Of a stretch of DNA of 64,000 nt, positions 8,930 through 17,882 are shown one piece after another. The notes beneath the pieces are model-generated. The model saw nothing but the letters and a program-made list of their open reading frames with translations. It was not told the origin of the DNA and ran no database searches. How positions within the stretch are numbered: position 1 is the stretch's first letter; each line of letters begins with the position of its first letter. Source of the DNA: Pontiella agarivorans (lineage in GTDB: Bacteria > Verrucomicrobiota > Kiritimatiellia > Kiritimatiellales > Pontiellaceae); assembly GCF_034531395.1 (NCBI RefSeq), contig NZ_JARVCO010000007.1:62001-126000 (forward strand), given 5' to 3'. The translations under genes were made by a program, and so were the position numbers.

Positions 8930-9681
8930 TGTCTAAGCAAATTAATCTTACACTGAAGGTATGGCGCCAGAGCAAAGGAGAAGCTGGGCGCTTCGAAACC
9001 TATGAAGCGAAGAATATCGATACCGACGCTTCATTTCTGGAAATGCTCGATGTGGTGAACGATGAGCTCACCGTTAAGGGCGTTGAACCGATTGCGTTCG
9101 AGCACGACTGTCGCGAAGGTATCTGCGGATGCTGCGGGGCGTTGGTGAACGGAAAGACGCACGGTTCGCACGACCGCACCACGCTGTGTCAGCTGCATAT
9201 GCGCCATTTTGAAGATGGCCAGGAGCTGGTGCTGGAGCCGTTCCGTGCGGATGCATTTCCGGTTCTTAAGGACCTGATCGTGGATCGCAGCGGTCTGGAT
9301 GAAATCATCACTGAAGGCGGCTATGTGGCGGTCAAAACCGGTAATGCGCCGGAAGCCTCCACCACGCCGATTAAGAAAGAGTTTGCCGAAGCGGCCATGG
9401 ATGCCGCGGAATGTATCGGTTGCGGAGCCTGTGTGGCATCCTGCCCGAACGGTTCGGCCATGCTCTTTACTTCGGCGAAGGTTTCCCAGTATGCACTGCT
9501 TCCGCAGGGTCATCCGGAACGCGCAAAACGCGTGAAAGCCATGGTTTCGAAAATGGATGAACTGGGTTTCGGCAACTGCTCGAATGAATACGAGTGTGCC
9601 GTTGCCTGCCCGAAAGGGATCGATGTGAAAAACATCGCACGACTTAACCGTGAGTTCATCAAACACGGCTTTAAAAGTTAA
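8929..9681 (+). CDS. sdhB: Succinate dehydrogenase/fumarate reductase iron-sulfur subunit
   Basis: A 250-residue protein carrying the three iron-sulfur clusters that link the flavin in SdhA to the heme/quinone site in SdhC. The plant-ferredoxin-type [2Fe-2S] motif is CREGICGCCG in the N-terminal third. The bacterial-ferredoxin-type motifs CIGCGACVASCP and CSNEYECAVACPKG in the C-terminal half supply the other two clusters. It starts within the sdhA stop codon. An intercistronic hairpin follows before sucC. Confidence 0.96.
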   Translation: MSKQINLTLKVWRQSKGEAGRFETYEAKNIDTDASFLEMLDVVNDELTVKGVEPIAFEHDCREGICGCCGALVNGKTHGSHDRTTLCQLHMRHFEDGQELVLEPFRADAFPVLKDLIVDRSGLDEIITEGGYVAVKTGNAPEASTTPIKKEFAEAAMDAAECIGCGACVASCPNGSAMLFTSAKVSQYALLPQGHPERAKRVKAMVSKMDELGFGNCSNEYECAVACPKGIDVKNIARLNREFIKHGFKS

Positions 9682-9687
9682 AGGACT

Positions 9688-9710
9688 GGGGGCGGCCTCG
9701 GGTCGCCCCT
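9688..9710 (+). other. GC hairpin between sdhB and sucC
   Basis: GGGGCG and CGCCCC arms enclose about ten bases. There is no T-run, so it is more likely an RNA-stability or processing hairpin than a terminator. Confidence 0.45.
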
Positions 9711-9732
9711 ATTCCATTAAGGAAAGGATAAC

Positions 9733-10908
9733 ATGAAGATACATGAGTTTCAGGCAAAGCAGCTCCTGAAAAAATATGACATTCCGATTCAGGACGGTGT
9801 GACCATTGAGGATCTCTCCGAGGTTGAAGCGGCTCTGGATCACGTGGAAAAAAAACTGGGGTCGGACGGGTTTGTGATCAAAGCCCAGATCCACGCCGGC
9901 GGCCGGGGCAAAGGCGGCGGTGTGAAGCTTTCTCCAACCCGTGAAGCCGCACTTGAAAATATCAAAAAGATGATGGGAATGACGCTCGTCACGAAGCAGA
10001 CCGGTGAAGAAGGTCAACGGGTCCGCAAAGTGATGGTTGCCCAGGAATTTGATATGCAGCTGCTCTTCTATGTGGCGATCACACTTGATCGTTCTTCCGG
10101 CATGGATGTCTTCATGGTTTCCTCCGAAGGCGGGGTTGAAATTGAAGAAGTAGCGAAAGAAACCCCCGAGAAAATTGTCAAAGAACTGGTGCGTCCGGGT
10201 CTCGGGCTCCGTCCGTTTCAGGCGCGCAATCTTGCCGCCGCGCTCGGTCTGAAAGGGCAGGAAGCCAAGCAGGCGATGGGGATCTTTACCAATCTCTATA
10301 CATGCTACCGCGAGCAGGACTGCTCGATTGTTGAAATCAATCCGCTCGTTACCACCCCCGATTCCGGTTTGGTGGCTCTAGACGCCAAAATAAACTTCGA
10401 TGAAAACGCGCTCTACATGCATCCCGAAACTGCGGCCCTGCGCGACCTCGATGAGGAGGATCCGGCAGAAGTCGAAGCCGGTAAATTCAACCTGAACTAT
10501 ATTAAGCTCGACGGCAATGTCGGCTGCATGGTGAACGGGGCCGGTCTGGCCATGGCCACCATGGATATCATCAAACAGCGGGGCGGTTCGCCGGCCAACT
10601 TTCTGGATGTCGGCGGCGGTGCCAATGTGGAGACCGTGAAGAACGGGTTCCGCATCATTCTCTCCGATTCAAATGTGAAAGCGGTGCTGATTAATATTTT
10701 CGGCGGAATCGTCCGTTGCGACCGTATTGCCAACGGCATTATTGAAGCGCTGAAAGAACTCGACCTGAAGGTTCCGGTGGTGGTTCGGCTGGCCGGCACC
10801 AATGCCGATGTGGCGAAAGAGCTGCTGGCGAATGCCGATGTTGACCTGATCTCGGCTGATAACTTTGAGGATGCGGCGACTAAAGTTGTGGCGGCTGCGG
10901 GGCTTTAA
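9733..10908 (+). CDS. sucC: Succinyl-CoA synthetase (ADP-forming) beta subunit
   Basis: A 391-residue protein with an N-terminal ATP-grasp domain (about 1-235) and a C-terminal CoA-ligase domain. The start MKIHEFQAKQLLKKY, the motif AGGRGKGGGVKL and the later GCMVNGAGLAMATMD and NIFGGIVRCD are family signatures. With SucD it makes ATP (or GTP) from succinyl-CoA in the TCA cycle. It follows sdhCAB on the same strand after a 51-base spacer with a hairpin, and sucD follows after 37 bases, so the whole set is probably one transcription unit. An AAGGAAAGG ribosome site precedes the start. Confidence 0.96.
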   Translation: MKIHEFQAKQLLKKYDIPIQDGVTIEDLSEVEAALDHVEKKLGSDGFVIKAQIHAGGRGKGGGVKLSPTREAALENIKKMMGMTLVTKQTGEEGQRVRKVMVAQEFDMQLLFYVAITLDRSSGMDVFMVSSEGGVEIEEVAKETPEKIVKELVRPGLGLRPFQARNLAAALGLKGQEAKQAMGIFTNLYTCYREQDCSIVEINPLVTTPDSGLVALDAKINFDENALYMHPETAALRDLDEEDPAEVEAGKFNLNYIKLDGNVGCMVNGAGLAMATMDIIKQRGGSPANFLDVGGGANVETVKNGFRIILSDSNVKAVLINIFGGIVRCDRIANGIIEALKELDLKVPVVVRLAGTNADVAKELLANADVDLISADNFEDAATKVVAAAGL

Positions 10909-10945
10909 CCGCGTTTTTTTTCACGGTTTAAAATAGGACTGAATT

Positions 10946-11821
10946 ATGGCGATTTTAGTAGATAAAGATTCAAAGATCATTGTGCAGGGCATTACCGGAT
11001 CGGAAGGTTCGTTCCATGCAGGGCAATGTCTTGAATACGGCGGCAATGTGGTGGGCGGTGTCACGCCGGGCAAAGGCGGTCAGACCGCGCTGGACGGACA
11101 GGTTCCGGTCTTCAACAGCTGTCTGGAAGCCCGAAAGGAAACCGGCGCAAACGTCTCCCTTATTTTCGTGCCCCCACCGTTCGCAGCCGATGCAATTATG
11201 GAAGCGGCTTCCGCCGGAATTGAGCTTATTGTCTGTATTACGGAGGGAATTCCGGTGGCGCAGATGGTTGAAGTGAAGGCTTTTGTGGAAACAACGGAAT
11301 CCCGTTTTATCGGGCCGAACTGTCCGGGCATTCTGACCCCCGAAGGTGCCAAAGTGGGTATTATGCCCGGTTTCATTGCAAAGAAAGGAACCGTGGGCGT
11401 GATCTCAAAATCCGGAACGTTGACCTATGAGGCGGTGGACCAGCTGGTGCAGCAGGGCCTCGGCCAGTCGACCTGTATCGGTATCGGCGGCGATCCAATC
11501 ATTGGAACCACGATGAAGGACCTGCTTGAAATGTTTGAAAACGATCCTGAAACCGAGGCGATTGTGATGATCGGTGAAATCGGGGGATCGATGGAAATTG
11601 AAGCGGCGCAGTATGCAAAGGATAACGTCACGAAGCCGATCGTTGGCTTCATTGCGGGTCAGACTGCACCACCCGGTCGGCGCATGGGCCATGCCGGAGC
11701 CATTGTGTCCGGCGCGGATGAGTCTGCAGCCGCCAAGAAAAAGCTGATGGCTGAGTGCGGAATCAATGTGGCGGAATCGCCCGCTGATATCGGTCGTATG
11801 GTGAAGCAGGTACTGAACTAA
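10946..11821 (+). CDS. sucD: Succinyl-CoA synthetase alpha subunit
   Basis: A 291-residue protein with an N-terminal CoA-binding Rossmann domain ([18 protein letters not shown]) and a C-terminal ligase domain. The active-site His that is phosphorylated during catalysis lies in [21 protein letters not shown] and [10 protein letters not shown] are further family motifs. It forms the catalytic complex with SucC. It lies 37 bases after sucC and 25 bases before the preferred gltA start, in the same transcription run. No departures from the family are seen. Confidence 0.96.
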   Translation: MAILVDKDSKIIVQGITGSEGSFHAGQCLEYGGNVVGGVTPGKGGQTALDGQVPVFNSCLEARKETGANVSLIFVPPPFAADAIMEAASAGIELIVCITEGIPVAQMVEVKAFVETTESRFIGPNCPGILTPEGAKVGIMPGFIAKKGTVGVISKSGTLTYEAVDQLVQQGLGQSTCIGIGGDPIIGTTMKDLLEMFENDPETEAIVMIGEIGGSMEIEAAQYAKDNVTKPIVGFIAGQTAPPGRRMGHAGAIVSGADESAAAKKKLMAECGINVAESPADIGRMVKQVLN

Positions 11822-11846
11822 TTCAAAAGAGAGTATGGAGAAAGCT

Positions 11847-13136
11847 ATGAGCGATACAAAAGCAACGCTGGAGTACGAGGGCAAAACGATCGAGCTCGAC
11901 ACGATTGTGGGAACAGAAAATGAAGTCGGCATCGATATTACATCTCTGCGCGCAAAAACCGGGATGATTACTTTGGATCCGGGGTTCGGGAATACCGGTT
12001 CATGTACCTCTGAGATCACGTTTATCAACGGGGAAAAAGGCATCCTGAAATACCGCGGATATGCGATTGAAGAACTCGCGGAAAAGTCGACCTTTATGGA
12101 GACTGCTTTTTTGGTGCTCTATGGACACCTTCCGAACAAGGCGGAGTTGGATAAGTTTGAATCAGGCATCGGTTCTGAAGCCTCGCTGCATTATGGCATG
12201 AAAGGTCATTTTGATGGTTTTCCTGACAACGCGCCGCCGATGGCTGTGCTGTCGGCCATGCTGAATGTGCTCTCCTGTTATAATACCGATTTACTGACCA
12301 CGGCTACAGAAGGTCCGGCTTTTGAACTGCCGGCGACCAAAATTATTTCCAAAGTCCGGGCTATTGCGGCATGGGCTTACCGGACCTCGATCGGCAAACC
12401 GTTTATGCCGCCGCGTCCGGATCTGAGCTACAGTGCGAACTTTCTGCACATGATGTTTTCTGAAACGTTCAATATGTATGAAGTGCATCCGGACGTTGAG
12501 CGGGCTTTGGACCTCTTCCTGATTCTGCATGCCGACCACGAACAGAACTGTTCCACGTCGACGGTACGTATGGTGGGTTCGTCGCACGCGAGCCTTTTCA
12601 GTGCGGTGTCCGCGGGTGTCGGCGCGCTCTGGGGGCCGCTTCATGGCGGGGCCAACTGCGAAGTGATTAAAATGCTCTCTCGCATTCATGATGAAGGCAT
12701 CAGCCCGGCGGATTTCGTTGAAAAAGCGAAGGACAAAAATTCTCCGGAAAAACTGATGGGCTTCGGTCATCGCGTCTACAAGAGTTTCGATCCGCGCGCC
12801 AAGATTCTCAAGGGGCAGGTTGATAATGTGCTCAAAGCGCTGAATATTCAGGATCCGCTGCTCGACATTGCATACGAGCTTGAAGAGATGGCTCGGTCGG
12901 AAGATTACTTCATCGAACGCAATCTTTATCCGAATGTGGATTTCTACTCGGGTATTCTGCTGCGTGCGATTGGTATTCCGGTGGACATGTTCACCGTACT
13001 GTTTGCCATCGGCCGTATGCCGGGCTGGGTTTCACATTGGCGTGAAATGCATGTGCAGAGCTTGCGGATCAGCCGTCCGCGGCAGGTTTATACCGGCGAA
13101 ACCCAACAGAGCTACGTTCCGGTTAACGAGCGCTAA
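11847..13136 (+). CDS. gltA: Citrate synthase
   Basis: A 429-residue type II citrate synthase that condenses acetyl-CoA with oxaloacetate. Catalytic residues sit in the motifs LHADHEQNCSTSTVR and GPLHGGANCEV, with the Asp in the C-terminal part and GFGHRVYKSFDPRA between. The ATG at 11847 is favoured because GGAGAAAG directly before it forms a ribosome site; the in-frame ATG at 11835 overlaps that site. It ends the TCA run and is followed by a strong hairpin with a T-run. Confidence 0.96.
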   Translation: MSDTKATLEYEGKTIELDTIVGTENEVGIDITSLRAKTGMITLDPGFGNTGSCTSEITFINGEKGILKYRGYAIEELAEKSTFMETAFLVLYGHLPNKAELDKFESGIGSEASLHYGMKGHFDGFPDNAPPMAVLSAMLNVLSCYNTDLLTTATEGPAFELPATKIISKVRAIAAWAYRTSIGKPFMPPRPDLSYSANFLHMMFSETFNMYEVHPDVERALDLFLILHADHEQNCSTSTVRMVGSSHASLFSAVSAGVGALWGPLHGGANCEVIKMLSRIHDEGISPADFVEKAKDKNSPEKLMGFGHRVYKSFDPRAKILKGQVDNVLKALNIQDPLLDIAYELEEMARSEDYFIERNLYPNVDFYSGILLRAIGIPVDMFTVLFAIGRMPGWVSHWREMHVQSLRISRPRQVYTGETQQSYVPVNER

Positions 13137-13156
13137 ACGCCGGGGGCAATGCAAAG

Positions 13157-13190
13157 GAAAAAGGCGGTCCTTCTGGGGCGGCCTTTTTTT
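13157..13190 (+). terminator. Rho-independent terminator after gltA
   Basis: A stem of AAAAAGGC-type arms against GCCTTTTT, with an inner GTCC/GGGG part and a seven-T run. It lies 20 bases after the gltA stop. Confidence 0.8.
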
Positions 13191-13216
13191 GTGGAAGACC
13201 GCGTGCGCAACGGGGC

Positions 13217-13669
13217 TTATCGGGTTTCCGGCGGGCGGCGTTCAAAGATGGCTTTTGCATTTCTGTTGCCGACAAGGTACAGCGCGAACAGGCAGATCAG
13301 CAGTCCGCTGAGGTGTTCCGGTCCGCGCTGGATTGAAACCACATTCACCATGCCGAACATAAAATAGTAGACCACTGCAGCTCGGTAAGCCATGAGAGAA
13401 AACCGGAGCAGTCCATAGCCCAGTGCGCAATTCACGATGACCAGCACTGCAACAACTGCCGGTGAGGGCAGTTCAGACATTTGTAACAGAATGATCCCCG
13501 CCGCAAAAAAATGGGCGAACGCAACAAGCCGTATGCTGTGGGCATGTAAACGGGCTTTCTTTTCGTCTTGTGTGAGGTTCGACCGGCTCTTGTTTGCCTC
13601 AATTCCGCAGTACGGGCAGCGGTTATCGATGAACTCGGTTTTGGCTTTGCAGTGCTTACAATGTGTCAT
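13217..13669 (-). CDS. Zinc-ribbon membrane protein of unknown function
   Basis: A 150-residue protein that begins with two CxxC pairs (CKHCK and CPYCG, within residues 4-21), a zinc ribbon, followed by a basic, charged linker and about four hydrophobic segments from residue 46 on. The C-terminus is basic. The layout is that of many small bacterial membrane proteins with a cytoplasmic zinc ribbon whose role is unknown. It lies alone on the minus strand between gltA and hsp20. I do not recognise a named family. Confidence 0.6.
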   Translation of the reverse strand: MTHCKHCKAKTEFIDNRCPYCGIEANKSRSNLTQDEKKARLHAHSIRLVAFAHFFAAGIILLQMSELPSPAVVAVLVIVNCALGYGLLRFSLMAYRAAVVYYFMFGMVNVVSIQRGPEHLSGLLICLFALYLVGNRNAKAIFERRPPETR

Positions 13670-13958
13670 TCATGCTCCTTAAGGTGGGATAAAATAGAGG
13701 AGCTGTCCGTGTTGAACACGGATAAACATGGTTTTTCTTCGGGGGAGACGCTTTGCAGAAAGTCACTGGGGAACGACTGCTGTACTGTGCCCCCACTGTC
13801 TCACCTGTGTCTTCAAACCGGGCGCTGATGGCGCAGATTCCAATCCGTGAAAAGGTATATTCGTTGGAAATAAGGAGGTTACGGTGATGGCACAGCCGTT
13901 GCAATAAGAGAGGCACTTACTGAACGAACTTAACATCAATAATCACAGGAGGTGTGTC

Positions 13959-14399
13959 ATGTTCCATCCAGTAAAAAGAAACAGCAATGTTGTATACGCG
14001 GATCCGTTTGCGCATATCTTCGAATCCTTTTTCGGAGATTCCGCACGTTACAGTCCGGCGGAAACCAAATTGAATCCGCAGTTCGAAATTACAGAAACGG
14101 ACGATGCCTTTTCCGTGGCGGCTGAACTTCCAGGCCTTGGAAAAGAGCAGATTGAAATTGTGCTGGAAAACGATGTTCTGACGGTGAAGGGCGAAAAGAA
14201 AGCCGAGGAGCAGAAGGAGGATCGGAACTGTCTTTACAGCACTCGCCAGTACGGTTCTTTTGAACGCAAATTCCAGCTTCCGGATTCAGTGGATCAGGCG
14301 GAGGTTAAAGCGCATTATGAAAATGGCTTGCTGATGTTGAATCTGCCGAAAAAACCGGAGGCGGTGAAACCCGCACCGCGGCAAATTGAAGTGAAGTAA
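13959..14399 (+). CDS. Small heat-shock protein, Hsp20/alpha-crystallin family
   Basis: A 146-residue ATP-independent holdase chaperone. The alpha-crystallin domain covers about residues 37-135, with the beta-strand pattern FEITETDDAFSVAAELPGL and the C-terminal GLLMLNLPKK, which corresponds to the conserved G-x-L motif. The proline-rich tail KPAPRQIEVK takes the place of the usual I-x-I/V anchor. AGGAGGTGTGTC ahead of the ATG is a near-perfect ribosome site. The 289 bases upstream hold no gene and presumably contain the heat-shock promoter, but no CIRCE or sigma-32 box is clear. A terminator follows. A palindrome copy at 14128 is read as LPGLGK. Confidence 0.92.
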   Translation: MFHPVKRNSNVVYADPFAHIFESFFGDSARYSPAETKLNPQFEITETDDAFSVAAELPGLGKEQIEIVLENDVLTVKGEKKAEEQKEDRNCLYSTRQYGSFERKFQLPDSVDQAEVKAHYENGLLMLNLPKKPEAVKPAPRQIEVK

Positions 14400-14427
14400 C
14401 GTTAACCATCAACCCCTGCAAAAAGAG

Positions 14428-14458
14428 AACGGCGTTCCCATGACGGGAGCGCCGTTTT
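14428..14458 (+). terminator. Terminator after hsp20
   Basis: AACGGCGTTCCC pairs with GGGAGCGCCGTT around a five-base loop and runs into TTTT. It lies 30 bases after the hsp20 stop. Confidence 0.75.
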
Positions 14459-14487
14459 GCATAGATCGCGGGGTGAATATGCCGTTT

Positions 14488-14530
14488 AAAAAGTGAACGG
14501 GCCGCCAAGGGGGAAAGCGGCGGCCCGTTC
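14488..14530 (-). terminator. Terminator after tpx (minus strand)
   Basis: GAACGGGCCGCC and GGCGGCCCGTTC form a 12-pair stem with a 12-base loop. On the minus strand it is followed by ACTTTTTAAA, so it serves the tpx transcript. Confidence 0.75.
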
Positions 14531-14558
14531 TGTTGGGGTGGTTGTTTCGGGGAATGGT

Positions 14559-15056
14559 TTAAAGCGCGGAAAGTGCGGCTTCGTAGTTCGGTTCCTGTGT
14601 GATTTCCGGGACCTGTTCGGTGTAGACGACTTTTCCGGTTTCGTCGATGACGACGACGGCACGGGAAAGGAGGCCTTTGAGGGGACCGTCTTCGATGGTT
14701 ACGCCGTAGCCGCTGCCGAATTCAGGATTGCGGAAAACGGAAACGGGGATCACATCTTCAAGTCCTTCTGCACCGCAGAAGCGGCCGAGTGCGAAGGGAA
14801 GGTCCACCGAAACACAGAGTACCACGGTGTTGTCGAGTTTTCCGGCTTCAGCATTGAATTTGGTGGTCGACATCGCGCATACGCCGGTGTCGATGCTGGG
14901 GAAGATGTTGAGAACGACTTTTTTACCCGATAGATCGCTGAGGGCGCATTCGGAGAGATCGGTTTTGATTGCGGAGAATGCGGGGGCATCTGTACCGACG
15001 GCCGGGAGTTCGCCTGCGGTGCTGACGGGATTTCCTTTTAATGTGATAGAAGCCAT
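14559..15056 (-). CDS. tpx: Thiol peroxidase, atypical 2-Cys peroxiredoxin
   Basis: A 165-residue peroxiredoxin that reduces hydrogen and alkyl peroxides with thioredoxin as donor. The peroxidatic Cys lies in [11 protein letters not shown] and the resolving Cys in GRFCGAEG, the spacing of the Tpx class. ATG at 15056 ([10 protein letters not shown]) is preferred because GGAAAAAGA precedes it and known family members begin this way; an upstream in-frame ATG adds an unrelated 11 residues. The 3' end is closed by a strong terminator. A short inverted repeat 60 bases upstream may be an operator. Confidence 0.94.
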   Translation of the reverse strand: MASITLKGNPVSTAGELPAVGTDAPAFSAIKTDLSECALSDLSGKKVVLNIFPSIDTGVCAMSTTKFNAEAGKLDNTVVLCVSVDLPFALGRFCGAEGLEDVIPVSVFRNPEFGSGYGVTIEDGPLKGLLSRAVVVIDETGKVVYTEQVPEITQEPNYEAALSAL

Positions 15057-15114
15057 TCTTTTTCCTTCGGTTAGTGGTTGATGCCGCACGATAACCGCCG
15101 GCCGGGATATATCA

Positions 15115-15131
15115 AGTACAAAAAAAGTACT
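15115..15131. promoter_or_regulatory. Possible operator upstream of tpx
   Basis: AGTAC, seven A's, then GTACT make a perfect 5-bp inverted repeat about 60 bases upstream of the tpx start. It could also simply be part of an AT-rich promoter. Confidence 0.3.
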
Positions 15132-15173
15132 AAATTAAGGGTTTTGGGATTTCCCGGTTTTGAGGAGGATTTT

Positions 15174-15554
15174 CTAGGCAAAAAAATCGAGCAAAAGGGC
15201 AATCAGACTGAGGATACAGATGAAGGCATAATTGAAGAGTTCTTTTGAGCGCACGATGGAGCGCAGGATGTAGATGGTGCCATCGCGGGTGGTTTGGTCG
15301 AGGCCTTCGGCGGCGCGTATGTTTTCGATGAGCTGGTGCTGAACGACAATGCGGCGCCGTCGTCGGCCGATGATGTAGCGGTAGAGGAAAAAGATAAAGT
15401 AGCTGGCCATGGCGAAGCGCCAGACAAAGACGGCGGCGGGGGGATACCAGCGGTTGAGAATCATCAGCATGCGCACGGCGATTCCGGCACTGAGTCCAAT
15501 CCAGAGGAACAGGTTGATTAGCCATTTCGGCAGGACGGCAAATTCGTTTTTCAT
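15174..15554 (-). CDS. Small membrane protein of unknown function
   Basis: A 126-residue protein from ATG at 15554. It has two hydrophobic segments in the first 65 residues (KWLINLFLWIGLSAGIAVR and FAMASYFIFFLYRYIIG), then a very basic RRRRR patch at the expected cytoplasmic side, a soluble stretch of about 35 residues, and a last hydrophobic segment at the C-terminus. A longer frame starts 96 bases upstream but adds an unlikely Arg-rich lead. I do not recognise the family. It is transcribed away from the divergent lipoprotein gene. Confidence 0.55.
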   Translation of the reverse strand: MKNEFAVLPKWLINLFLWIGLSAGIAVRMLMILNRWYPPAAVFVWRFAMASYFIFFLYRYIIGRRRRRIVVQHQLIENIRAAEGLDQTTRDGTIYILRSIVRSKELFNYAFICILSLIALLLDFFA

Positions 15555-15705
15555 AAAATCCCCAAAAGGTTGAATGAAGCGTAGCGTGAAAAATATGAAT
15601 TGCAACGTTGGGTTACATCGCATGCGTGTTCTGGTTGACCGAGCCTGCAATTGAACATACGTTCGCTGTTGAAAGAGGTTGGTGAAAGACGATCAGGAGA
15701 AACAA

Positions 15706-16284
15706 ATGAAAACGACTCTTATTGTGACGGTGCTGGGAACGACTGTGTTGTTGTGCGGCTGCGCGAGCACTTCGAAAGTTCAGGAAATGATTGATGCCAA
15801 TCAGCAGGATTATACCAACCGGCTCGATGCGCATGAAGCATCCATTGATGTGCTCAAAAAGACTTCCATGGCCAGTTTGGAAAAGGCAAAGGCGAATGCT
15901 GCGCTACTGGATGAAATTCAGGCTGAGCTGGTGAAGATGAATCAGCAGATGAAAGTGAACAAGGGGTTTGCCGAAGCCTCGAAAGTAATGAGTGCAGCCA
16001 ATACGGTTAAGGTGGCGGAACTCGATGAACATCTGACGCAGAATACGCAGGCCGATGAAGAAGCTCGCGAACGGCTGATGGAAATCGACCGGCTCTATGA
16101 AGGCGTAATGATTACCCACTATGAAAAAATCGTTGAAAGCGCGTCGGAGGCCATTGAACTGCTGAAAAGTGAAGGATGGACAGGCAGCACCAATGCCCCG
16201 GTGGCTATTGATGAGCCGATTGAAATTATTGCGCCGACGGCGGTTCCATCCTCTAATGCCCCCGGGGATGAACCTTTAGATTAA
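15706..16284 (+). CDS. Lipoprotein with coiled-coil region, unknown function
   Basis: A 192-residue protein with a clear lipoprotein signal peptide: a Lys-containing start, a hydrophobic core and the lipobox LCGC, so the mature protein starts CASTSKVQE. The rest is rich in Ala, Glu, Lys and Gln in heptad-like order (about residues 25-150) and probably forms a long coiled coil, followed by a Pro/Ala-rich acidic tail. This resembles small envelope lipoproteins in general, but I cannot assign a named family. ATG at 15706 is chosen because CAGGAGAAACAA precedes it and it opens the signal peptide. A terminator follows. Confidence 0.7.
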   Translation: MKTTLIVTVLGTTVLLCGCASTSKVQEMIDANQQDYTNRLDAHEASIDVLKKTSMASLEKAKANAALLDEIQAELVKMNQQMKVNKGFAEASKVMSAANTVKVAELDEHLTQNTQADEEARERLMEIDRLYEGVMITHYEKIVESASEAIELLKSEGWTGSTNAPVAIDEPIEIIAPTAVPSSNAPGDEPLD

Positions 16285-16307
16285 AGCGCTTTTCCGGGGC
16301 TGACTTC

Positions 16308-16340
16308 ATCCGCATCAGTAACGGTGCGGATTTTTATTTT
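16308..16340 (+). terminator. Terminator after the lipoprotein gene
   Basis: ATCCGCA and TGCGGAT arms enclose a ten-base loop and lead into TTTTTATTTT. It lies between the lipoprotein gene and hisB. A near-copy of the dispersed palindrome (TTCCGGACGCTGGAA, 16339) begins at its T-run. Confidence 0.7.
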
Positions 16341-16419
16341 CCGGACGCTGGAAAGGGTGCTTTCCGGCTTGATGGAAGAATGGGGCGCTCGTAAGTTATC
16401 GCGAACCTGAGGGAATCAA

Positions 16420-17028
16420 ATGGATAAACCACGTACTGCACACATTGAACGCAACACGAAAGAGACGCAGATTGATCTGACGCTGAATATCGACGGTCAG
16501 GCTAATTATGAAAACTCTACCGGCGTTCCTTTTTTTGACCATATGCTCGATCTGCTGGCGAAACACGCATTGCTGGATCTCAAGATTCAAGCCTCGGGGG
16601 ATATCGATGTGGATTACCATCATCTTGTTGAGGATGTCGGTATTGTGCTGGGTGAGGCATTTAATCAGGCTTTGGGCGACCGCAAGGGGATTAACCGCTA
16701 TGGATTCTGGGTGTTGCCGATGGATGAGGCGCAGGCTGCCGCGGAAGTCTGTCTGGATCTGGGGGGGCGGCCGTTTTTTGTCTATAAAATGGATCATCCG
16801 CAGCATTACATCCGTGATTTTGATGTGATCATTATCAAGCATTTCTGGCGCTCATTCTGCGATTCGGCCAAAATGAATCTGCATATTGAACTGAAATTCG
16901 GCGAAGATCTGCATCACTGTATTGAAGCCATTTTCAAATCGGTGGCGCGGGCGCTGCGTGTGGCTTGCGATTCCGATCCACGCGCGCTGGACCTGTTGCC
17001 GTCGAGCAAGGGACGCATCGGCGCATAG
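16420..17028 (+). CDS. hisB: Imidazoleglycerol-phosphate dehydratase
   Basis: A 202-residue monofunctional enzyme for the sixth step of histidine synthesis. The metal-binding His motifs are visible: PFFDHMLDLLAKHA, DYHHLVEDVGI, KHFWRSFCDSAKMNLH and DLHHCIEAIFKSVARA. It lacks the phosphatase half found in enteric HisB. Translation begins MDKPRTAHIERNTKET, a normal family start. It is followed directly by a TSUP transporter gene with no gap. The other his genes here are limited to hisH, 1.3 kb downstream. Confidence 0.96.
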   Translation: MDKPRTAHIERNTKETQIDLTLNIDGQANYENSTGVPFFDHMLDLLAKHALLDLKIQASGDIDVDYHHLVEDVGIVLGEAFNQALGDRKGINRYGFWVLPMDEAQAAAEVCLDLGGRPFFVYKMDHPQHYIRDFDVIIIKHFWRSFCDSAKMNLHIELKFGEDLHHCIEAIFKSVARALRVACDSDPRALDLLPSSKGRIGA

Positions 17029-17820
17029 ATGATGGAATTTCTGGCCGATTACAGTTTTCTTGATCTGTTCTGGATCGGGTTGAGTCTGTTTCTGACTGGA
17101 ATGAGCAAAGGCGGTTTTCCGGTGGGGGGAATTGCGTTGCCGATTCTGATTCTCATGTGGCCGGCGCAGGCCAATGCGGCAAGGGCGGCGGTGGGTTTTA
17201 TGCTGCCGATGCTGTGTCTGATGGATGTGGTGGCTCTTTTTTTCTATCGCAGGCATGTGTTGTGGGGCCGATTGATTTATCTGATGCCGGCAACGCTGTT
17301 CGGGGTTGCAATTGCGAGTTATCTTTTTGTGTCTGATTCGGCAATGATTTCGGTGTCGGATCAGGCCCTGAAACTGCTGATCGGTTTGCTGGGTATTGTG
17401 TTTGTGATTTATTTTGCGGCGAAAAAATGGATTCTGAATCATATTCATGCATCCCAGCCAAACTGGAGCAAGGGAATGGTTTTCGGCATTGGTGCCGGGG
17501 TGACTTCAACGCTGGCGCATGCGGCAGGACCGGTGATGCAGATGTATCTGTTGCCGCAGCAATTGGAAAAGAAAAAATTTGCCGGAACGAGCTGTGCCTT
17601 TTTCTGGATGCTTAATCTGATTAAGCTACTCCCGTTCTCCATGATGGGACGCATTCAGCCGGAGGGTTTGAAGCTGGGGGCGGTACTGCTGCCGGTAATC
17701 CCGCTCGGCGTGGCATTCGGCTGGTGGCTGACGCATAAGACGGAGCAAAAGCATTACACCGTGTTGATTTATGCTGTGCTGCTGATCACATCGATTACGC
17801 TTATTTTTAAAGCGTTTTAA
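17029..17820 (+). CDS. TSUP family (TauE/SafE) membrane transporter
   Basis: A 263-residue protein with about eight hydrophobic segments and the repeated glycine-rich stretches typical of the TSUP family (GMSKGGFPVGGIALPIL near the N-terminus and GIGAGVTSTLAHAAGPVMQM in the middle). Family members export or import sulfite, sulfoacetate or related anions; this one's substrate is unknown. The start codon comes immediately after the hisB stop, so it is probably co-translated with hisB, which is an odd functional pairing. The gene is complete. Confidence 0.9.
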   Translation: MMEFLADYSFLDLFWIGLSLFLTGMSKGGFPVGGIALPILILMWPAQANAARAAVGFMLPMLCLMDVVALFFYRRHVLWGRLIYLMPATLFGVAIASYLFVSDSAMISVSDQALKLLIGLLGIVFVIYFAAKKWILNHIHASQPNWSKGMVFGIGAGVTSTLAHAAGPVMQMYLLPQQLEKKKFAGTSCAFFWMLNLIKLLPFSMMGRIQPEGLKLGAVLLPVIPLGVAFGWWLTHKTEQKHYTVLIYAVLLITSITLIFKAF

Positions 17821-17882
17821 GGTTTTCGGTGGCGTGGAATCCGATCGGCGGTGAAGGTTCGGGATGGAAGTTCCGTGGGCGT

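Noticed and set aside
13656-13916. 86-residue minus-strand frame upstream of hsp20
   Set aside because: Cys/Ser-rich composition, no ribosome site, and it overlaps the zinc-ribbon gene start.
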